From Isoetes taiwanensis (lineage: Eukaryota; Streptophyta; Lycopodiopsida; Isoetales; Isoetaceae), in assembly GCA_021234155.1 (NCBI GenBank), contig JAJEKV010000057.1:4867821-4931820 (forward strand): 64,000 bases of DNA. The letters run 5' to 3'. Shown piece after piece: positions 1 through 10,680 of this stretch. How positions within the stretch are numbered: the stretch's first letter is position 1; each line of letters begins with the position of its first letter. The notes under the pieces are model-generated. The model saw nothing but the letters and a program-made list of their open reading frames with translations. It ran no database searches and had not been told where the DNA came from. Position numbers and translations under genes: made by a program.

Positions 1-670
1 AACTCCCCTTTGTTCAAATTCAGTTCTTATCATTTGAACAGCATGTTCTTTTGACCTTGCAACATTTCTTATCAAGGTAGACAATTGACTGTTGTGAGAC
101 ACTGACCTAGCCAACGACAAAATCTGATAGTGTTCATTCAAAATGATTCCCCATCAAGATCAGCTATAATGGAATCAAACTTCTAAGAATTCTGTCAAAT
201 TGTCTTTTTCATATAGCTTTAGTTTCCTAAGTTGCTTTTCCAAAACATCAATCTGAGAAGACGTTTTAATCTCATATTGATTCACCATATATTTCCACAT
301 ATCTTTAGGATTCATACCTCTTAACTTGAGTTTGATAGCAAAGACCTACTTTGCTTGTAATAATTGCTTGAGCCTCCATTATCTTCAATTTTTTCTCATT
401 GGACCCTGCAATTATTTTTGATGCAACAAGAAAGCCACTTTACCTCCATCACCGCAGTGATTTTTTTCAGCAGCTTGAGCTTTTCAGCCCTTCAAAGACT
501 TGAACTTCCAGAATCTACCACTGTGTTAGCATTTCCTTCCTCAATGAGATACCAAAGATTTTCAAACTCCAGCAACCGCCTAATCCCATGTTTCCAAACT
601 TGAAAACCTCAGGTCTCCTTTTAAATACTTCAATAGAAGTCAACGTGTTAGCTCCAAATCTTGTTGACAT
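1..670 (-). pseudogene. Ty1/copia gag, N-terminal part, cut by window start (array unit 1)
   Basis: On the minus strand this matches the first part of the copia gag at 11725-12389, with the start ATG at 668-670. It encodes the Gag N-terminal region that in the intact copies begins MSTRFGANLLTSIEVF. Small differences from the other copies break the frame, for example near 330-345, 400-420 and 455-500. Many of these fall on CTG or CAG triplets, so some may be sequencing errors rather than decay. The zinc-knuckle part lies outside the window. Confidence 0.8.
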
Positions 671-687
671 TGTTAGCTCGATACCAA

Positions 688-1225
688 TGAAGGGATTTTA
701 CAAGACTTACTTACTTACGAGAATCTTAGAATACACCGCCATATGGATACAAATTATATCCCGCTACAAGCATAACCCTTTCGAGCCCAAGCGCCGATCT
801 TAGTTCTCGATTCTCAAGTCCGCTTCTCCACACACACACAATGATACAATCGGCCGCTTAAAATTGATCACTCAGTTGGTGCTTCAGCTCGGCTAGGCAG
901 ACATACAGGAGTTTCCATTTTTATCCAATTACAATATCCCACAGGCGTAAACCAAGTCTCTGTACCATTGAAACCTAACTATGTTTCCAGATGTATAACT
1001 TCTCACGCGAACTTTATACCTGGAATTATGAATATAATTTGCCGTTAGCTTTATACCGCTTTAGAATTTGATTTAAAACACTTCAAAGACAAGCAGCGCC
1101 CCATGTCAGATTTTTGTACTTACCATCTGCATTCACTGCCACTGCTTCTCATGAATGCTTAACCCTACTCTCCTTTTGTTATTCGGAGATTTCAACTTCA
1201 AATATTATATGATTAATTTCCTTCA
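688..1225 (-). repeat. Copia 5' LTR, array unit 1
   Basis: It starts TGAAGG and ends CCTTCA on the plus strand, giving the TG...CA ends and 6-bp terminal inversion of the other copia LTRs (12408-12938, 24092-24634). It is directly preceded by a primer-site complement at 676-687, which lacks one T of the CTCTG present in the other copies. The 5 bases after it, ATCCC (1226-1230), match the target-site duplication of the other copies. Confidence 0.85.
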
Positions 1226-1230
1226 ATCCC

Positions 1231-3729
1231 ATCGATCTCTACCGTTGATCTACTTAACCTTAGGAACTCAAGAATTGATACATGCATATCTAGGAAAAGA
1301 ATTTAATCTTTATACATGCTCTAAGGTCCCAAATAAATTATTCTTGCCATTACTCAGCAAAACTTCACACACACCCAAAGCTTTAAAAATAATATTAACT
1401 TCAATCCCATATATAATAACAATAATAGTCAAGTTAATTGAACAAAGAATCCACATGCATCTACCCCCGCTTTTCCAAGCTTGGCTACTCTCGAGCGTCT
1501 TTCACCTCTCGCTACACCATTAACCACGGGGTTAGTCACACCGGACTAAGTGGGGATCGGGGATCTAGGTCACAGCTAGCATCAATAATCACAAAGCATT
1601 AACTTAGAACAATAATGTAGCCTTACCATAACCTCGCCCGCAAAACCAAGTAATCAATCCAAGTAATTAATCCAACAAGCACAATGCATAGTTATACCAA
1701 GCATAGCCATTGCAACTAGATTCCAACATTAAAACCACATATACAAAAGCCAAGCAACCAAAGCATCAACATTGCAACCAATATTCCTCTGGGTCAAAGC
1801 AAGATCAACTCCTATTGATCAAAGCCAAAGGACATAGAGGCGGGTAACCACGCAGTGTACACACCCATCCATGATGCGCCCAAAGATTGAGGACCACTTA
1901 GCGTGCATGACGCTGTACCATACGGCATCAACGCCCCATGTTCCAATAATAGCAATACATTCTTACTATGCAAAAACCGCGAGTCTAGACCATCGCACCT
2001 AGACTCCGGCCCCAGAGGTCTATATCAAAGAATTACACCATAGATAAATTCTTACAATTCATTAACATCGTAACACATGCCTTAACAAGCTCAACGCCAA
2101 TTACATTCCATAAGACACACTTTACGTAGCAAGAAAAGTCCAACCATAGCCTTAATAATGCAAATGCAATCATCACTACTAAATTAAAACCAAACTTCTA
2201 CATCTTTCAAAGATTCACTAACAACAAGGTCGCTAGCTATATTTAAGACTATAATAATGGTTTAATCTATAACATTAACTATCGTTATGCTTCCCTTACA
2301 AATCCTCTCCATACACAACACATGTGCTAGGTATTTTACCCTCTTTATATTAACTAATTCCAAAGGTTTTAAAATATAACTAGCTAGACAACTTATTAGG
2401 CTACCCATGTTATATTCATAAATAACTTATATCTATTAGCATCCCCTCCGTAACCTAGCCCTTAGTCTTAAACAAATACCTCGCCCAACTCCTTGTTCCA
2501 GCTAACCCTTCATATATTACTTTAACTCATAGCCTTAGCTTAATCTTTAGTCTTATTTTTACTACCTTACTAACAACTAACTGATTGTTAACATTTCATT
2601 TTTTTACCTAACCCTAACGTATTATGTGTCACGATTCCGCCTCGTAGTGGTTTGATATGGCCTCCAGGCCATCGAACCCATGCCAAATCTTCTTAAATCC
2701 AGTCGATTCTGGCTCCAACAGAGATTTCCAAGTCTAATCTTACTGTTTGTGGTCATAGGAATTGATTCTAACAGGTTTTCTTCTTGATAAAATTCAGACC
2801 GGGCCGATCGGATCCGCATCCGTGCCATTGATTCAGCTTGAAAGCCCATGAAACCTTCCGATTTTGCCATCTTAGGAAGTTTGATACAAATCAAGACAAT
2901 CACATGCAAAATCGCCCACTGGATCACTTTCTACTTGCCAAAAATCTGGAACCATTTGCCGCCAAATCTTGCCTCGATACCTCCCGATTACGGCTTCTTT
3001 GCACATTTCGGCCTTCCCAAGGCCTAAATCGACCCATTTTAGGGCGATTCTCATGCTTTCCGAGCATTCACATTCAATAGGATCATGCCGACGCTGCCCT
3101 GCTGCATGCAAGAGAATTCTGCTGTCCTTGCTTGTTCTTACTTCATCAATTTAGATTTTAATCCATTCTTCCAAATTCTAACCAATCTAAACCATTCCAG
3201 CTTCTTCTATCATAGATTACATCACACCTCTTACTATTACCATGACGGAAATTTCAGAAAAATATTAGGCCAAGGTTACCATGCAAACCCAATTATTTTA
3301 TTATTAAAGAAACACTATTCATGCCGTATGCGTTCATGTTAACAACCATGCTCATACAATCCAATTCTATTCCCGTGCTAGATACATAACCACAAATTTA
3401 AGCAAGCACATAAATGCTACACTAGAAAACCCTGTGTAAGTCTTGATCCCCACTCGAGTCCCGCTTTTGCTTCATCTCGACTCCAACACGCCTCCCAAAG
3501 TATCGCTCACACCCTCGCTCCTTCAACAATTGGACCGCAATCTATCGCCTTCCAAATGCTTCACTTTTGTACTTGTATTTATTATTAATCACTAGTATAT
3601 TTATCCGTATAATCTCTACATATACTTATATATATATACTCTACATGCATAATATTTCAATTATTACTCCTTTGCATCCTTAAATAAAAATAATTCCACA
3701 ATGTACCTCAAAATCCTAGGTCCGGCATG
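1231..3729 (-). repeat. Gypsy LTR, distal 2.5 kb (3' LTR of internal region 1)
   Basis: It matches 12944-15442 and 24640-27142 base for base apart from small scattered differences. The minus-strand LTR start, TGTAACGGACCTAGG in the other copies, is damaged here (3719-3729 reads TCCGGCATG). No protein-coding potential is convincing: the short ORFs at 1155-1523, 2622-3342 and similar are present in all LTR copies but do not look like known domains. A gypsy polypurine tract lies just internal to its end. Confidence 0.85.
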
Positions 3730-3759
3730 ATCTCTCCTCCAAAATTTCAACCCATGTCC

Positions 3760-3905
3760 TCATGGGCGCATCTCCGGAAACTCACGAAGAATCCAATTGG
3801 CATCTTCCCATGTGGCATCTTCTTCAGGACAACCCGCCCATTGAATCAAAAATCTCCGTATTGTTCGCCTCCTTAAGCGACGGGTTTCCTCTCGCGAGAA
3901 CGCTC
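3760..3905 (-). pseudogene. Gypsy chromodomain at the integrase C-terminus (unit 1)
   Basis: The minus-strand frame ending at the TGA at 3760-3762 reads RRTIRRFLIQWAGCPEEDAT and then TWEDANWILREFPEMRP. The core FLIQWAGCPEEDATWED matches the chromodomain pattern (V-x-W-x-G, then D/E-x-T-W-E). In chromoviruses this domain follows the integrase and is thought to steer insertion toward particular chromatin. Between it and the integrase is a short tandem duplication (3915-4015; the unit contains GTACGAAAGTTCTCC) that carries stops, so the domain is not joined to the integrase in one open frame here. Confidence 0.8.
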
Positions 3906-3952
3906 GGGTGGGGTACGAAAGTTCTCCCCGCTACTAAATCATCGTCTTCCTC

Positions 3953-5292
3953 TCAAGAATCACGCTTGGTCTGGGGTACGTAAAGTTCTCCCAGCATTAA
4001 ATCATCGTCCCCAAAGATATGGGAACGATCAAAAACATACTTCCTCAAGTTACTCACATGGAAAACGTTATGTACTTTCAAGTGCGAGGGCAACTCCAAC
4101 CTATAAGCCACCTTGCCAATACGTTCCAAAATTTCATACGGACCCGCATACCTAGGGGCCCATTTACCTGCACTTTTAAATGCCAGTGAACTCTGCTTGG
4201 GATTAATCCTCAAGAACACATAATCCCCTTTTTGAAATTCAAGTGGTCTACGTCTCTTATTTGCATATTTCTTTTCTATTTTGTGCCACAAACCAAATTC
4301 CGCTAAGTCTCCTTAGTTGAGCATCCATGTCCTCCGCTACTTCATTAGCTGCTTCAACATTGCATTGAGGATCCCTCCAATTAAGAGGACAACGACACTC
4401 CTTACCATACATTGCCTCAAAAGGACTCATTTTAATGGAATCTTGATAAGTGTTATTGTATGCAAACTCGGCCAAATACAAATAGGAATCCCATACTTTC
4501 GGTTGACTAGGCACATACATTCTAAGCATATCCTCCAAGACTTGATTAACTCGCTCCACTTGGCCATCTGCTTGAGGACGATAAGATGTACTGGCATATA
4601 ACTTAGTCCCAATATTTTGAAACAACCCTTGCCAAAATTGGCTCATAAACTTTGTATTCCGATCTGATGAAATAGTGGCTGGCATCCCATGCAACCTAAA
4701 AAATCTCCTTAACAAATAACTTAGCAATATCCATTGCCGTAGCAGTAGTCTTCGTAGGCATAAAATGGGCCTGCTTGGTTAATCGGTCAACCACAACATA
4801 AATTGCATCATAACCTGAACGTGTCCGGGGAAGCTCAACAATGAAGTCCATAGAAATACTCTCCCACTTAGAAGATGGAATTACTAAAGGTTGTAATTCT
4901 CCAGGCTCCCTAAACCTTGATGCTTTTACTTTTTGACAAGATAAACACCTAGCCACATACTCCTTAACCATCCTTTTCTGTCCGGGCCAAAAGAAATTCT
5001 GGCGCATTTTCCTCAAAGTTTTGTGTACCCCTGGGTGGCCCGCTAAAGGACTATCATGTGCTTCATATAGCAATCGCAATCTCAACTCCTGATCATTAGG
5101 AATACACATACGACCATTATAATACAAAACTCCTTTGGACAATTCATACCTCGGAAAATCTTGGGGGTTCTCCAACACAGGTGCAAAATATGGATCATTC
5201 CTCAATTTGGTAAGAATATCTGCATCCCATTGCCCTTGTAGCACACTAATAGAGGTTAAAAATGACCTTCTAGACAAAGCATCAAGAATCAC
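3953..5292 (-). pseudogene. Gypsy integrase (unit 1)
   Basis: This is a DDE integrase, the enzyme that inserts the cDNA into the genome. On the minus strand from 5292 the frame shows the zinc-binding HHCC module (HDSPLAGHPGVHKTLRKM, then CLSCQK). Next come catalytic core residues: D in SMDFIVELPRTRSGYDAIY, D in SSDRNTKFMSQFW, and E in ADGQVERVNQVLEDML. The C-terminal module includes KWAPRYAGPYEILERIGKVA and VHNVFHVSNLRKYV. Frame breaks occur near 4700 (one extra A in a run of A) and near 4270. All three catalytic acids are present in sequence. It continues toward the chromodomain at 3760-3905. Confidence 0.9.
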
Positions 5293-6600
5293 ATTTTCTT
5301 TGCGGGTTGATATTCAATTTCAAAATCATACTCTTCCCTTAGTTGCATCCATCTCCTTTGCCTATTATTCAAATACGGTTGTTTTGCAAAATACTTCAAA
5401 TTTTGGTGGTCAGTCTTCAAAAAGAAACGACGACCCAATAAATAATGTCTCCATACCCTCAAGGCATGGATAATGGCCAACATTTCCAGATCATGCACTG
5501 GGTAATTTTGTTCAGCAAGAGACAACTTACGAGATATATAAGCACAAACTCGGCCATCCTGCAGCAAGACTCCTCCTATAGCTTTCCCAGAAGCATCAGT
5601 GACTACATGGAAAGGTATAATCATGTCTGGAATCCTTAAAACTGGTGCACTAATCAAAACATCCTTTAACTTTTGAAAACTTTCCTGACAACTATCAGTC
5701 CAATGCAAATCATTCTTCTTACCCAGCAAAGAAGTCAAAGGAGCCGCAATCTTTGCAAATTTAGGAACAAATTTGCGGTAATAACCCGCTAATCCCAAGA
5801 ATGATCTTACCTCCTTCACCGTCTTTGGTATGGGCCAATCCCTAACTGCCTCAACCTTAGAAGGATCTGGCTCTAATCCCTTTTCTGAAATAACATGCCC
5901 AAGGTATACCAATCTAGTTTGTGCAAAAGAACACTTAGATAGCTTACCATACAACCTTTCTTGCATTTAAAATAGCTAATGTCTGCTTTACATGTTCCAC
6001 ATGCTCCTCTAATGTCCTGGAATATACCAAAATGTCATCAAAGAAAACCAATATAAACTTATCCAGGAAAGATCGGAATATCTCATTCATTAGGCGCATA
6101 AAGGTGGCGGGAGCATTTGTCAACCCAAAGGGCATTACAACAAACTCGTAATGTCCGTAGCGTGTCCTAAATGCAGTCTTATAAATATCTATGTCCTTGA
6201 TCCGGATCTGATGATATCCAGATCGTAGATCAATTTTTGTGAAGTACTTAGCTTGTCCCAACTGGTCAAATAGCTCATCAACCCTAGGCAATGCATATCT
6301 ATTCTTCACTATAATCTGGTTAAGCATGCGGTAATCAATACACAACCTTAATGTCCCATCCTTCTTTTTAACAAACAAAACTGGTGCACCAAATGGAGAA
6401 ACACTCGGCCGTATAAACCCTTGTTCCAATAATTCCGCTAACTGTTTCTTCAATTCGGCCATCTCTAATGCATGAAATCTATATGGAGGCCTTGATGTGG
6501 GTTCAGCCCCAGGAACAAGTTCTATCTCATGGTCTACCATTCTATGTGGAGGCAATTCCGTTAATTCTTTAGGAAACACATCAGAAAACTCATCCAACAC
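5289..6600 (-). pseudogene. Gypsy reverse transcriptase and RNase H (unit 1)
   Basis: Reverse transcriptase copies the element RNA, and RNase H removes the RNA strand. On the minus strand the RT shows [49 protein letters not shown] and the catalytic FFDDILVYS. RNase H follows with VTDASGKAIGGVLLQDG, ISRKLSLAEQNYPVHDLEML and KTDHQNLKYFAKQP. A frame break at about 5945-5965 separates the RT palm end from the RT connection/RNase H part. The stretch from the N-terminal [10 protein letters not shown] to RNase H is otherwise complete, so this copy is close to intact. Confidence 0.92.
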
Positions 6601-6632
6601 TTTCTGGATCTCAGGGGCAATAGGTTGTTCCC

Positions 6633-7100
6633 TCAGAGCTTTCTAGCATCCAAGAATGAATCTAACAACAATGCACATCCCATTCTTATGCAACCATTCT
6701 TAATTTGTTTCTTAAAACTTTTCCGGGACAAAGGTGTAACCACTAATGATGAAGGCAATCCTTCCAGCACATACTTATCTCCGTTAGGACTTTGACATGT
6801 AACTGTTTGCTCTCCGCAATCAATGCAAGCTTTATGTGGCCTCAACCATGACATTCCTAGAATAGCATCATACTTCCCTAGGCTCAATACTTCAAAACTA
6901 GTATGGGACTCAAGATCTCCTACTTGGAATTCAAGATTGTCTACCTTAGCATAAGAAGTCTTAATTTTGCCATCAACCAACTCCACATATCTAGGGTCTC
7001 GGCTAATCATGTTCAAATCTAGTTTCTTTGCTAGCCTTGGGGAAATAAAGCAATGTGTGCTACCACAATCAATAAGAAATAGAACAGGAACTCCATGAAT
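6633..7100 (-). pseudogene. Gypsy aspartic protease (unit 1)
   Basis: The minus-strand protein carries VLFLIDCGSTHCFISPRL just upstream of 7020 and then DAILGMSWLRPHKACIDC, the two hallmarks of a retroelement pepsin-like protease (active-site D-x-G-S/T and the G-M-x-W-L motif). The active site reads D-C-G-S rather than the commoner D-S-G-S/T; unit 2 reads the same, so this is a family feature and not an error. The protease would process the Gag-Pol polyprotein. The C-terminal segment toward RT is broken near 6640-6650, where unit 2 reads differently. Confidence 0.8.
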
Positions 7101-7109
7101 AATACGGAA

Positions 7110-8359
7110 CTCGATGACCCGCGGCTTGGTTATCTACATTACCCGGGTCCACTGCGGCAAAGATACATGCACATTCTTTCCGCGGGGAGGACAAAGGTGA
7201 TTCGAAAGAGCAGCCCTAACTTCAACTGCGGGGTTAGCTTGTGCTATAATCTGTTATCTCCCCTAGCTTGTCCTCCGCCACCCCGTTATTATCCCAAAAC
7301 CTCCCATGACCACCACGGTTACCTCGGCCTCCGTTTCCTCTGCCTTGGCCCCGTCCATAAGTATCACTAGAATTCGACCTGGACCACTGGTTTGTTTGCC
7401 CTCCACGTTGAGAACATGCAGACGCAGGGCAAGACTATCCATCCACCTTCGGACAATCGTCCATAATGACCAACTTCTCTGCACCTAAAGCATCGATTCT
7501 CATTAATACACTTTTCCCTGGTTTCATCATTCAAAGGTGCATACATAGGTCGAGATCCTCGACTTTGACCGCCCTCCTGCATACTAACAGCCTGTGCAGC
7601 CATGCCACCCCTGCTAGGGAATCTACCTCTACTCGTAGATCCACCAGTCTGCCATGTGGAAGGAGCTTGTCTCTTCTTAGCATTCTCCAAGGTTGCTTTC
7701 TCAGCTAGGTCAGATTCACGATTCTTAGCAATTCGGAATACCTCCTCCAAATCCTTATAGAACACACCTGACATTGTGCTCTTAATATCAACCTGCAAAC
7801 CCTTCACAAATCGAGCGCAAAGCTTCTCCTTATCCTCAAAAGGACAATGATACTGCAACCTTCTGAACTTTTCATTTATATTACCCTTTGTCCCTTTCTC
7901 AGGTCGGTCCAAGAACTCATTCATCTTGTCTACTTTGTATCCGGAGGCATAAAGTGTCCTTCAAAAGCAGTCTTAAACTCTTGCCAAGTTGCCTGCCCTG
8001 CAACCTTATTTATGTCCCGCAAATAATTCTCCCACCATACTCTAGCAAATCCACCCAACATTGCCTGAGCTAATACAGCTTTGACAGAGTCTTCAGCATT
8101 AATGAGTTTAAAATAAAACTCAACCCCACGAAGCCATGAATCCGCATCATCCCCTGTAACATTTTCTCCAGTAAATACTTCTCTTTTAGTGTCCTTCAGC
8201 ACCTTCTCCACTGCCTTGTCAGCTGCTGTCTTTTGTTGCGAGGCACTCTGCTGCAACACTTGCTGGATAGCCTGCAAGATATCGGCTACATCAGGGGTTC
8301 CACTAGGCCCAGCTCCACCCACTGTCCGGCTCCTCACGGGATCCTCCTGGAGAACTCAT
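7110..8359 (-). pseudogene. Gypsy gag (unit 1)
   Basis: The start ATG is at 8357-8359 on the minus strand; the intact N-terminus in unit 2 reads MSSPGGSPGGAGQAGGAGPS. A capsid-like retrotransposon Gag domain follows (DADSWLRGVEFYFKL, LGGFARVWWENYLRD). Then come a basic linker and one CCHC knuckle, CFRCREVGHYGR, whose last Cys is lost by a frame break but present in unit 2. A glycine/arginine-rich tail follows. Frame breaks near 8335, 7925 and 7440-7470 split it into three open pieces. Gag would form the particle that packages element RNA. Confidence 0.88.
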
Positions 8360-8432
8360 CTCTACAAGAATCTGAAATCATAGCAAATATCATCAATAAT
8401 CAAAAATCTCATAATCCACTAACCAGAACTTT

Positions 8433-8445
8433 GCTCTGATACCAA
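8433..8445 (-). other. Gypsy primer-binding site (unit 1)
   Basis: The minus strand reads TTGGTATCAGAGC immediately next to the LTR edge. TGGTATCAGAGC is the usual plant LTR-retrotransposon primer site, complementary to the 3' end of initiator methionine tRNA. Its position fixes 8447 as the LTR boundary and the minus strand as the coding strand. The same site is at 20132-20144 in unit 2. Confidence 0.9.
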
Positions 8446-8490
8446 CTGTGACGGGCCTGGCCAGTTAACCTCTCGGTAACTGGAGATCCC

Positions 8491-9014
8491 TGAAGGGATT
8501 TTACAAGACTTACTTACGAGAATCTTAGAATACACTGCTCATATGGATACAAATTATATCCGTTTACAGTTACAACCCTTCGAGAGCCCAAGCGCTCGAT
8601 CTTAGTTCTCGATTCTCAAGTCTGCTCCACACACACACAATGATACAATCTGCCGCTTAAAATTGATCACTCAGTCGGTGCTTCAGCTCGGCTAGGCGGA
8701 CATACAGGAGTTTCCATTTTTATCCAATTACAATATCCCACAGGCGTAAACCAAGTCTCTGTACCATTGAAACCTAACTATGTTTCCAGATGTATAACTT
8801 CTTTGAACTTTATCAATGGAATTATACGGTATTTGTTAGCTTTATACCGCTTTAGAATTTGATTTAAAACACTTCAAAGACAAGCAGCGCCCCATGTCAG
8901 ATTTTTGTACTTACCATCTGCATTCACTGCCACTGCTTCTCATGAATGCTTAACCCTACTCTCCTTTTGTTATTCGGAGATTTCAACTTCAAATATTACA
9001 TGATTAATTTCCTT
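8491..9014 (-). repeat. Copia 3' LTR (unit 2)
   Basis: It matches the 5' LTR at 12408-12938 from TGAAGGG up to the shared AATTTCCTT. Where the 5' LTR ends CCTTCA, this copy reads CCTTAATG and continues straight into RT codons. No polypurine tract separates pol from the LTR. The 20188 copy shows the same junction. Confidence 0.85.
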
Positions 9015-9565
9015 AATGTTATCATCAACATAAAGACCAATAATGCACCAATTTTGTTGATCTCCAAATGCATACAAATTCCCATCAAAATTCAACTTCT
9101 CAAATCCTTGTTTTTGCAAATAGTTATTCATGCAATTATACCATTCCTTGGTATTTGCTTTAAGCCATAAATGACTCTTTTTAACTTCCATACTTTCCCA
9201 TTTCCACTCTCAAAACCGGTGCCTTTTTTTAAATAAATTTCCTCTTCAAGTTTGGCATTCAAAAACGCTGTACTTACATCCATATGATGTATTTCAAGAT
9301 CATGAGAATTTGCTATGGCAAGTAACATTCTCAAACTATTTATCTTAACCAAAGGTGAAAAGGTTTCATCATAATCTCGTCCCCTTTTTTGAGTAAATCC
9401 TTGAGCTACAAGTCTAGCCTTAAATTTATCTGGCTTTCCTTCAATTCCTGGTTTAATTCTGAATACCCATCTGTTTCCAATGATATTTTTACCTGCAGGT
9501 CTATCAACTACCTCATATGTATCTGTTCTTTTAAAAGCTTTTATTTCTTCTTCCATAGCTGTCAA
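8970..9565 (-). pseudogene. Copia reverse transcriptase, truncated (unit 2)
   Basis: The minus-strand frames show NRWVFRIKPGIEGKPDKFKA, KARLVAQGFTQKRGRDYDET, MDVSTAFLNAKLEEEIYL and, after a frame break near 9150-9225, LYVDDNIKEINHVI. These are standard Ty1/copia RT motifs, ending with the catalytic YVDD box. Coding then enters LTR-derived sequence and stops at about 8970, so the RT thumb, connection and whole RNase H are absent. The break near 9150 is not in the sister copy, which reads GLKQSPREWYNCMNNYL. Confidence 0.9.
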
Positions 9566-9617
9566 CCACTGTTTAGCATATTTACCATTGACTGCCTCAA
9601 AGAAACTTTTTGGTAAT

Positions 9618-10680
9618 TCAAAGACTCTCCAAGCTCAACACATCAAATACACTATGGATTTCACCTACATGAGGCTGAAACCTTTTGCTTCTTCCTTCTT
9701 TATTTCTGCCATGATATTCCATTAACTCTTTATTTTCATCTTCCAACATTTGAGCCTCAGTTCTCCTTGGTTTTCTTTTTGGTTTGTCTGGAACATTTGT
9801 ATCTATGGGTTCATCCATGACTTCTTCCCTATGAATGACCTCCTCTTCTCTATGAGTGACCTCTTCATTTACCTTTTCTGTTTCACTTTCATAATCTGAA
9901 TCATCACTAAAACATTCCTCTACTTTTATCATTTCATCCTTTGAGTTCTCTTCCTGAATTTCAGTTTTAACTTCTGCTTTTTCTTCCAGAGGTTCAGTTT
10001 TAACAAATTCACATTTGTCTGAGTCATTTACCTTTGGAATCAACTTATAGAATTGTGTCTCATCAAATACTACATCCCTACTGATAACAACTTTTCTTTT
10101 TGCAGGATCAAAGAGCCTATAGGCTTTGGAGTTTTCATCATAACCTACCAAATATGTGATATATGCTCGGTTATCTAATTTTCTTCTCAGTTCTTCTGGT
10201 ACATGTGCAAATGCAAGACATCCATAAGCTCTTAAATTATCAAAGCAAGGCAACTTACCTGACCATAGCATATCGGAGCAGCTCCCATTTGTACTTTTGG
10301 TTGGCGGCAAGTTTTGAACATATCTTTGCAGGTTTTAGCTGCTTCATCCCGAATATAGTTTGGCGGACACGAATATTTCAACATGGGCCCGCGACAAAGA
10401 TTTAACAAAGTCCTATTCTTTCTTTCTGCTACTCCATTTTGCTGTGGAGAGAACCTGCATGTCAACTGCCTCTTAATTCCAAGTTTTCCACAAAAATCCT
10501 TGAACTCCTTTGACATATATTCACCACCTCGATCAGATCTCAAGCATTTTAGTTTTCTTCCTGTTTCAAGTTGTACTTCAGCAATGAATAGTTTCAAAGC
10601 ATCAAAGGCCTGATCTTTAGTTTTCAAACGGTAACATTTTTGTTTTTACGCTAAAGTCATCTATAAAGGTCATAAAATAT
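9618..10680 (-). pseudogene. Copia integrase C-terminal part and INT-RT linker (unit 2)
   Basis: The frame shows the integrase second catalytic D in LRSDRGGEYMSKEFKDF and the catalytic E in QQNGVAERKNRTLLN. Next is the copia-typical NLRAYGCLAFAHVPEELRRK region. An acidic linker rich in E and D (VEECFSDDSDYESETEKV) precedes RT, ending VGEIHSVFDVLSLE. Frame breaks near 10310-10400 and 10630-10650 sit exactly on CTG/CAG positions that read correctly in the sister copy (22010-22100 and 22315-22340). Confidence 0.88.

Larger units (their letters stand above)
3730..8446 (-). mobile_element. Ty3/gypsy chromovirus internal region 1
   Basis: Read on the minus strand from 8446 down to 3730, it holds the primer-binding site, gag with a CCHC knuckle, protease, RT, RNase H, integrase and a C-terminal chromodomain. 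This gag-PR-RT-RH-INT-chromodomain order defines a Ty3/gypsy chromovirus. The polypurine tract, GGAGGAGAGA on the minus strand (about 3731-3741), abuts the 3' LTR. The region is less broken than internal region 2: RT-RNase H and integrase stay open over long stretches, with a handful of frame breaks. Confidence 0.92.

Noticed and set aside
820-842. CACACACACA microsatellite in the copia LTRs
   Set aside because: Only a few units long, present in each LTR copy; not a separate feature.
364-1523. Plus-strand ORFs of 70-120 codons in the array (for example 364-603, 1155-1523, 10683-11075, 12989-13234)
   Set aside because: They are shadows of minus-strand copia gag/pol or lie in non-coding LTR sequence, repeat in every unit, and show no domain.
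2629-3729. Possible extra LTR start at GTCACGATT (2629, 14338, 26041)
   Set aside because: Resembles the gypsy LTR edge TGTGACGGG only in a few bases. The true boundary is fixed by the primer site at 8433-8445 and the polypurine tract, so this is internal LTR sequence.
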